Made by a program: the position numbers and the translations under genes
Notes under the pieces: model-generated
Seen by the model: only the letters and a program-made list of their open reading frames with translations
Database searches by the model: none
What the model was told of the DNA's origin: nothing
Assembly (NCBI RefSeq): GCF_020085105.1
Contig: NC_058059.1
Span: 23,863,042-23,927,041 of the forward strand
Source of the DNA: Siniperca chuatsi
Lineage: Eukaryota; Chordata; Actinopteri; Centrarchiformes; Sinipercidae
Reading direction: 5' to 3'
Length of the DNA stretch: 64,000 bases
Shown: one piece after another, positions 53,701-62,700 of the stretch
Layout: every line of letters starts with the position of its first letter
How positions within the stretch are numbered: position 1 is the first letter of the stretch

Positions 53701-56700
53701 GCACATGTACTGACAAGAACTAGGAAAAGATATCATATTTCTCCAATATTAGCTTCTCTGCACTGGCTCCCTGTAAAATCCAGAATAGAATTTAAAATCC
53801 TTCTCCTCACCTACAAAGCTCTTAATGGTCAACCTGACTAGAACACTGCGCTCCCAGATTGCAGGGTTACTTGTGGTTCCTAAAGTCTCCAAAAATAGAA
53901 TGGGAGCCAGAGAGTTCAGTTATCAAGCTCCTCTCCTGTGGAATCAGATCCCAATTAGGGATTTGGAGGCAGACACCATCTCCACATTTAAGAGTAGGCT
54001 TAAGACTTTCCTCTTTGATAAAGCTTATAGTTAGGGCTGGCTTAGGTTAGTCGTGAACCATCATGAGACTTCCCTTGATGTACCTCTTTCCCCTCTCCTT
54101 CTCTCCCTCTCTGTCTGTATTCATTTTTATCCCATTACTGCATGTTACTAACTCGACATCTTCTCTCTCCCATAGTTTTGTGCTTTCTCGTTTCTCTCCT
54201 GTCTCCTTCTGTCGCTTTCAGCAGGTATTTCTACCTCCGGAGCTGCAGAGACTGGATCTGTGATTGTGGTCCGCCTGCTGCCCCCGTGTTCCTGCTCGGC
54301 AACTGCTGCAGTTGTTGTTGTTGGCTCTGTTGCTATTATAGTCATTATTATTCCCATGACTGTCATTCCTATTATTATTAACATATTAATATTAATATTA
54401 CCACTAACATTACATTATTTCTATTTTAAAATTCTAGGTGCATTGTGCTTCCCTCTCCCCTCCCCCTTCCCTCTCCCTCAAAACCTCTCTCTCTCAAAAC
54501 TCTCACGGCAGCGGTGGATGGCCGCCCACTATTGAGTCTGGTTCTGCTTGAGGTTTCTGCCTCTTAAAAGGAAGTTTTTCCTTGTCACTGTTGCTCATGG
54601 TGGGATTTGTTGGGTCTCTGTAAATAATATTATAAAGAGTACAGTCTAGTCCGGCTCTATAGGAAAAGTGCAATGAGATAACTTCTGTTATGAATTGGCG
54701 AAAGTGAATTGAACTGAATCACCATTTGCAACTTTGGTGGTTTGGTCCAGTTTGAGTAACAGATCCACAACTTCGAAGGTTTATTAAACACCAAAACACT
54801 CCACAGCGGTTTATAATACTCAGAGACAGGATTTCAAAACTCTAGAAAGTTAACACGTGGCAATTATTTTATCTTTTGGTGCGACCATTGTGAGGAAAAC
54901 AGCAGAAATACTGCTTTCATGTTACAAAGTAATCCACCTGGGCCTGTCTAATGCATTTGCATGTATGTGATTGGCCACAGCTGCTGGATGAAGTGACGTT
55001 GCAATGAAGGAAGGGGCAGAGTTTTTTCACACAGGGTTAAAGTCGGTCTGAAGGTGCCCTAATATAGACACAAAAAATCCCTGAAGAACAACTGTTGTTG
55101 TAATTGAAATATTGGTATCATAAGCAAACACTGTTAGTCTTGATTCTATGTTAACTCTATTCTATCGGTGTTTCTTACTTTCTGTCTTAATCTTTCTGTA
55201 GCCAAACTGAATAGGTAGGGGGATAAAGGACAACCTTGTTTCATACTCTCTCATACCTCTTTGCAAGTATACTGTTTGGGAGATGTAATCATTATTAATT
55301 ATCATGCATCTTGGGTTATTATATAATGTTTTTATCCACTTATCATGTGACGGCCAAAGTTGAAATATTGTAAGCATCTGAAGTCTGACTATATTCTATT
55401 AAATGCTTGTGTTATTATAAAAATATTATTTCTAAAATGTGTCTAATGTTATCAGAATTTGCTTTTAATTTCTGGCTAATTGTCTGCACAAACTACAAGC
55501 TATGACATATAGGAATTATCACCAACCACTCACATTAACAAACTAATTTCATATTCTGATTACATCATTTCATGATTATGTAATGGTTCTACAAAGAAAA
55601 GTTTTTTCCTGCTGACTTGCAATTTGTAAATTGTTACTTCAAATTAAATTACTGCAAAATAAGAAAAAAGGCACAAATACTGAGCAACATTTTTCAGAAA
55701 ATCCACAGAAAATTCAGTATTTTTGGGCTGCATTTATAACAAGCAAAATGTGAGCTCCTGGTGGGAGCGCAGTCAAGGCAGTATGCAGGGTTTTATAAAT
55801 ACCGTGATCCAAAAACTGAGCTTGCTAGGTGGGTCCGGGGGCATGCACCCCCAGAAAAATGTAGATTTCCCTGATCTAAATATGTGCATTTTAAGACGTT
55901 TGGAGAGCAAAAATTGGATAACAATAGCTTTACAACCATGTCAGTTAGCAGTAGCTTGAGAATCAGGTTAAATGTTGCAATGAATGACCTTTACTACAGT
56001 CTGGAAATACAGAAGAGGCTAAAATGATCACGAAACATCTGAAACACCATCTACTCTGTTCTCTCTCACCCTCTGTGTTCATTGCCTGTCCCTTTCTCTG
56101 TGACTCCTCACTTCTCTCTCCTGCCAAATTGTATTAAAAATGTTTTTCAAATTATATACATCTTTATTTCATCTTTATGTTTGAGTTTGCATCATTTTGG
56201 ATCTTAATTAAAGATATGTGTCTCAAACAGTACATAAACATATGTTATCTGTATCACACTTTGCATGGATTTAGTTGCCTGTCCAGTTTCCTCACGTTGT
56301 TGACATAATCAAAGAACCACCGTGTTTAGTAAAGTTTTTGTAGTAACGAAAAGATCATCCCCTTCACCACCCACACACAAGCAATGATGGTGATCAGATG
56401 AGCAAGTCAGTAATCTTGGCATCGTACAATATATATGCCGCACCAAAGTAAAGTTATTTTTAGGCAATTTTTTCACAACTTATATTATATCCACCTCAGA
56501 AAAAATACCTCCTCAATGGTGGGTACAGCCACGAGTGCAGTGTTACCTGGTTCAGTCTCTCTACTATGGGGGAGGAGCAGGAGTGGTAGTGTAGAGTAGT
56601 CGTTTGTCTCTCCTCGGATCTCTCCAGGAGATCATCAGCAGAAGCCGACTTCCTGGAGCCCCGAGCTGACCCGGCCCTCTGCAGGGCCTCATTGAGCTGC

Positions 56701-59700
56701 TTGGACAGTCCCAGGTTATATTGAGGCTCTGCAGCCAGCTGCTGGTGGCCCAGGCCTGAGTCTCTGCTGGTGGACTGTCCACTGAGCCCTGTTTCAGGTG
56801 TGAGATTCCGGATGATCTGGGCCTGGGGCTCAGGAGACGAGCCAGAAGGAGCACTGGGAGTAGAGACCAGGAAAAGGAGTAATTCAATTGTAATAACAAT
56901 GTAATAAATCAACTTCATATTAAAATGTAAATGTAGGTTTTTACAATTCATCCGGTGGGGAATTTCTGTACCAAAATCTAATGGCAATCCATCCAATAGT
57001 TGTCAAGATATTTCACTCAAAACCACAAATGTTCAGTTATGTCACTGGATAAGTGAAAACTTTGAACTGCTGGTGACCAAAGTCATTAGGTTTCATCCTC
57101 TGGGGACCATGAATGAGATATTCCGGTCTGGACAAAAGTGGTGGACCGACCAACTGACAGACTGACATTGCCATCCCTAAAGCCACACGGCTAGCATGGC
57201 TAAAAACCAGTGTTAGATGCAGCTGGTGCCTGGCTTTGGTTACCTAGGCGGTGGGTGCACTGGAGGCCTTGGAGTGGTCACCCTGCCCGGGTAGAAGAGA
57301 TTGGATTGGAAGCTCTGCAGGTCGGCTCCAGGAGGGAGGGTGGAGCAGAGACGCCGCTCTCCAGAGGAGAAGCTTCGATCTGTGCCAGAGTCCTGGAGCG
57401 AGAGCAGGCTGGAGGTGGAGGAGAGGCTGATGGTGTCTGAGTGACAGGAATTAGAGGAGGGGGCAGAGAGGGAAGCAGGGGAGGAACAAAAAAGGAGAAA
57501 GAAGAAGGAGGTGAATAATCTGTTCTGCTCTCAGTCTATCAATTAAATATTTGCTTTACTTGCCCTCTATTCTTCATCCACTCATCAAACCATCATGCCT
57601 CACTCCTTTTTCTTCCCTTCCTCCCTCCACCCACCTGTATGATTGCTGTTTTCAGGCTGTAGATAAGCACTGCAAGGCCTCAGTCCACTCCTCTTTCCTC
57701 CGTCATCTCTTTTCATGCCTCTCTTCTTCTCCACATACTCAGCCAGAGCGTTGTGCTGAAGCTGCCGTAGGTCGTGCCTTGACGTGGCATTTTGCGGAGA
57801 CCTGCCCCCGACACGACTTGCCACAAGCTCAAACATCTTCCGCCGGTCTGCCACGCTGGTCTCTGACAGACAAGGAGATGATGGTCAAAGCCCATGGTTA
57901 GCCACATACACACTCATACACATACACAGATGTTTCTGATGTGCCTTAATAGATACCCAACAATCACAATACTGACATTCCTATCAAGGTAATTTATTTT
58001 GTGAGCAGCTTCCAGGCAGATGCTCAGAGGTGGTCAGTAAAGTACAAGCAAAATTCTGATTTAAATCAGACATTTTCTGATCAAAGAATATGTATACAAA
58101 AATCTTACCTTGCATTTGATGCTAGCTTTGGTACTTAACGGTCTTCAATACTTGGTGCTACAGAGGCATTGGTATTCAAAAAGTATTCAGGTTCAATACC
58201 CAGCCTGATTCTCCCAAAACTAAGCTTTAGTGAACATAGAACTACTGCTACAGCTAGCTTACTGGTGATGTTAACTCTACACAGGCTAGGTGGAGCAAAA
58301 TCAGCCTTTCAAAGTAATTCCTGGATGCAAATTAAAAGCTTGACTGTTGTCCAAAAACTGCCTTTTAACCAGCAAAGTTTGCTCCTCTTGTGTTTCACTA
58401 AGTGCAGAGAGATTTCATTTTAAAAGGCAGATTCTGCTTAAGATCACCAGCAAGCTAACTGGAGTATGACATGAGAATGTAAATAATTTACAAAAAACTA
58501 ACTAAGTGGCTAACAATACAAAAACAGATTTATCTCTATGCCTGTCTAAGCATTACAAATGTATCCCATATTATTAATGAGCTGTGTTTTAGGTTAGCCT
58601 GCCATTTTCCACAAAAGCGAGTTTTTATAACATTTTTTATATAATATCTATGTGTCTTAGTAGTGTGTCTATGTAGTCTTATATATTTTGCTTTTGTCTT
58701 CGATAACTTCTAACAGGTCAAGACTTTTTTTTTTTCATTAGCTGTGTGTTTGTGTGTCCATTCAAGAAGTGCTGTATGACCCAAGTAATTTTGATCACTA
58801 CACCATTGTGACATTTGCAATATTGACTTGATTATTTGGAGATCTTGTGGCAGGTATTGGTAGAGTTTAGTCACCACTATGCCAGGGGAGAAGGGTTTGG
58901 GCCACAGCTGTTTTTTAATCTGCTTTTTATTTACCTCCTCCACGCCTGAACATGGCGGCAGTCTCGGCATCCGAAACCCCGACCTTGTTCATGTTCTCTG
59001 GCTCTGAGTATGAGCGCTTCTTCTGGTCCGCTGCCAGACGCTTGCGGCCACAGATCCGCATCAGACCAGGAGGTCCAACAGGCAGGACACTGGGGAGGGC
59101 TGGGGGGCATGGGCCTCGAATCTCCGGGCTGACCACATGCTGCTCCTTCGGGGTGTGAAGGGAAGTGACCAGTGGTGGCGACTGTGACGTGATGACGATG
59201 CCCTGTGGTTTGGGCATGGTTTTTGGGCCTTTTTTCTCCAGTGAGTGGTGCTTGGCAGTTACGGGCAGAGGCTGATGGCTACTGGAAGAGGAGATGGGAG
59301 GAGGAGCTGCAGGAGGCGGAGGGCTGATTGAGGACCTGAGGTCTCTCCGTCTGAAGGAGGTGGACCGCACGACCTTAGACTGGCCATCTTTCAAAGTTTC
59401 CCTGTAAGATCCGATTAGAGACAAGTTTCCAATGTCAGGATAGCTCAGAGAGACTCAGAGAGACAACACTAACCTGTTGAAGGACTCAGTTTATTGTGGT
59501 CTAACTCTGACCTGCTGAAGGACTCTGACCAGGAGAACTCTGACCTGCTGAAGGACTCTGACCTGCTGAAGGACTCTGACCTGCGGAAGGATGTGTCCTG
59601 CATAGAGCCCAGCATGTCTTGGATGTCCTGTCTCCAGGAGAAGTCTTTGCTGTTGTCACCCTCCCTGGATTTGTCCAGCTGTTCAGCCTCTCCTCTGGGA

Positions 59701-62700
59701 TCTGCTGGGTTCCTGAACACCACACAGAAATTTAACTGCATTTTGACAGGGAGTAAAGTCCAGTAAATATGACCCAATTTGACTATAGGCAATCTTAAAG
59801 GACACAGACACAAAATCAAATGTTGCAATACATGAAACAAGTATGTAATTTTTGCTGCTGGTTAACAATTTAGAACTAAATAAAAGTGGATACAAATTGA
59901 ATGTGGTCATATAGGCTGGAATTGTGATAAATACAGTTACTATTATAAAGACATTTATTGGGATAATATCAATCTGTGGCACTGCAAAAAACATTCATGT
60001 TTTTAGTTATACATTTATATATATAGTTTTATCAATTACCCGCAATCCATTTTACCTGTATTTTATGTGTTCACTGCTACCTCCTCTGTAGCTCAGAGTC
60101 CTGTGGGCTTTGGTCCCATTGGTGCATCTCTCCAGCATGTTTCTGAGGTCATCTGCTCCACAGGCGGCACTGCGACTGATCATCTGATTCAAAATCAGAA
60201 AACATAAAGCAGTGAAGCACTATCACAAACAACATGGAGCAAGATTTTCATATTTAGAAGGTAAGTTTGGGATTAAGCATATCTTGTCTGGTAAGTAAAA
60301 AAAATCCATACATATGCATTTCTGTATTAAGTGGTGCTTTTTACATACAAATTTGACTGACCCTCATTGTGTGCTTTGAAAAATCTCTTTTGAATCATCA
60401 AAAGAAAACACGTGATCACAAATTTAAAGTTTGGTTTGAGTTACCCTCCGATGGGTGGCTTTGTTGTGTATGTTGGTGGTACTGTGACTGCGCTGCTTTC
60501 CGTCATGTTCCCAACGCTCGAAACAACTGATCTTTTCCAGGACAGAGAGGCTGTGGGCAGGTCCCTGACTACCATCACCACAGCTACTGTTGTCATGGCT
60601 ACTGGCAGAGATGACACTGTCAGGGCTGGCGCATTGCTGGACCTCTGTGAGGGCGATCTCCAGACGGGTCAGTGGGTTTTCTCTGTCTTTGTCCCGCTCT
60701 CTGTGGTCCCAGTGCTGGTACTGCAGAGCTGCTGAGCCACTGAGGTGATGGGGAGAAGGCTGGGAGGCAGAGGGGGGTGGAGCCTGAGGCTGAGGTTGAA
60801 CAGGTAAGTGGGTAGGTGGTACCTGTCCTTGAGTGAGCCTGGAGGACACCACTAGCTCTGAATCAATGCTGGTCTGGTCCACTGATCTGTAGGAAGGGAG
60901 GGAGGAGGAGAAAATGGAGGACAAGAAGTAAGAGAAAAGGAGGGAGAAAAGAAGACATCATTACTGACATCAACTGACTTTTCCTGATACATACATCCAG
61001 CCATTGGATGAACTAACCAACCATTCATGGTCAGGAAGCTGCTTTTGTAGACAGAAATTTGTTATCTGGTAAAATAACGTGAATTTGTGTTGTTGTGGAT
61101 GTGTCTGTTGCTGGGCCCAGTAGCATGATGTTAATGTCAAACCAACATCCTCTCCAGTTATTTCAGATTTGATTGGCTATCAGCTAACAGCAAAAGTTTG
61201 ACCAGTCTCAGCATTTTCTGGCAAAGGTATTGGGTTCGGCACTGCGTTACCCTCTGCTCAGCAGCAGTTGAGGCTCAATGGAACTCAATGGCAGACTGTC
61301 TCTTGTTTTCTGCAAAGCCAGTGTCATCCAAAATAACAGATGAGTCTGTGTTGTTTTGGACATGGCCAGTTGGAGGATTCTGACCTGCTATAGAAGAACA
61401 CAACCAAAGCAGCTGAGAAAGCCTCAAGGTGGCTCTGCATCCAGAGAGGAAGTCAATAGAGACTAGCGAGCGCCACCTGAACACAAGCAGTGGCCTGATC
61501 AACCACGGCTGGGACACCTGGGCAATGGTGTCTGATGTTGAAAGACCCGAAACACCCAATGACTCTAGAATACATCACTGATGATGTGTTCAGGTGCATC
61601 AGAAGATGTATTTTAAGAATGACCTGCTGAAGGACTTTGACCTGTTGGAGGACACTGACCACTTGGAGGATTCTGACCTGCTACAGGACTTAAACCAGTT
61701 GAACGACTGACCTATGAAGGACTCTGACTTGCCGAAGGACTGCCAGGTCAGCAGTTGCTTTATTATGCCATGTCAAGCCAAGTTAATTTCTATGGCCCAG
61801 TATCACAAACAATGTCTCAATGGTCATTACAGGCTCACAACAGCCCGAGCTCTCTAAGGAAAAGAGGAAAAGCTCCTCAAGAGTTTCTTCAGCCACTTTT
61901 TTTTCAGAGCAGACAGTAATTCTACAGCTGGGAGCATCAGAAAGCCTACTGAATGGGCCACAAATTACCTTTAGTAGACCTCTTGATGGAAAACAAATAT
62001 AACTCATTCATTCCCATGTTTTGAGATGTTTTTGTGGAGCTGCTGATTGCATCTTAACGGAGGTTCACAAAGTGACAGAGACAGAATCTGAAATCTCAAA
62101 ATGCTGTGGAGACATAATCAGAAATTATTTCAACAGCAATCATTCCTCCAAACTGTACCTGCTCCTGTCTCCCCTGGACTGGACAGGTGTGCAGGGGTCC
62201 CTCCACTGTTGTGAGGATGGGGGCCTGAGTCCAGGGGTCAACTGGATATAGGGAATATGGAAATCCTGGTTCTGTTCCTGGAATACTTGGCTGTGGGGTC
62301 TCTGGCTTGTATGAATATGGGACCCTTGGAAGCTCTGACTGTGAGGTCCCTGGTGGTTTTGGGGTCTTTGGGCCCCTGTCTGTCTCTCTGATCCCCCTCC
62401 AGCAGTTTTCAGGTGGGGTCTGTAGGGTCCAAAGTTAGACTCATCTTGTTGAGGCCTGATAAAATAGAAGATTGAGTTAGTATTAAGGGCCAATATGAAC
62501 AATTTGTACAGCTATGTAGTACAAAATGAAAACAATGCCTGAATCAAATATGCAATATCAGCTCAATAATGGCCCAACCCCACAGACGAAAATGAGCATC
62601 AGGAGCAACAACTGCTCGTTTTATCCTGTGTACTGTGTCACAGCATCTTGACAAATAGACTAGCATAAAGTTGTGCATTTAGTCATATTTTGGCAAAATA

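Noticed and set aside
59469..59480. GTTAGT donor for shroom3 exon w6 (exon end near 59473)
   Set aside because: It has the better consensus but is phase 1. Joining it to w7 gives an early stop. The CAG/GTCAGA donors are phase 2 and keep the frame.
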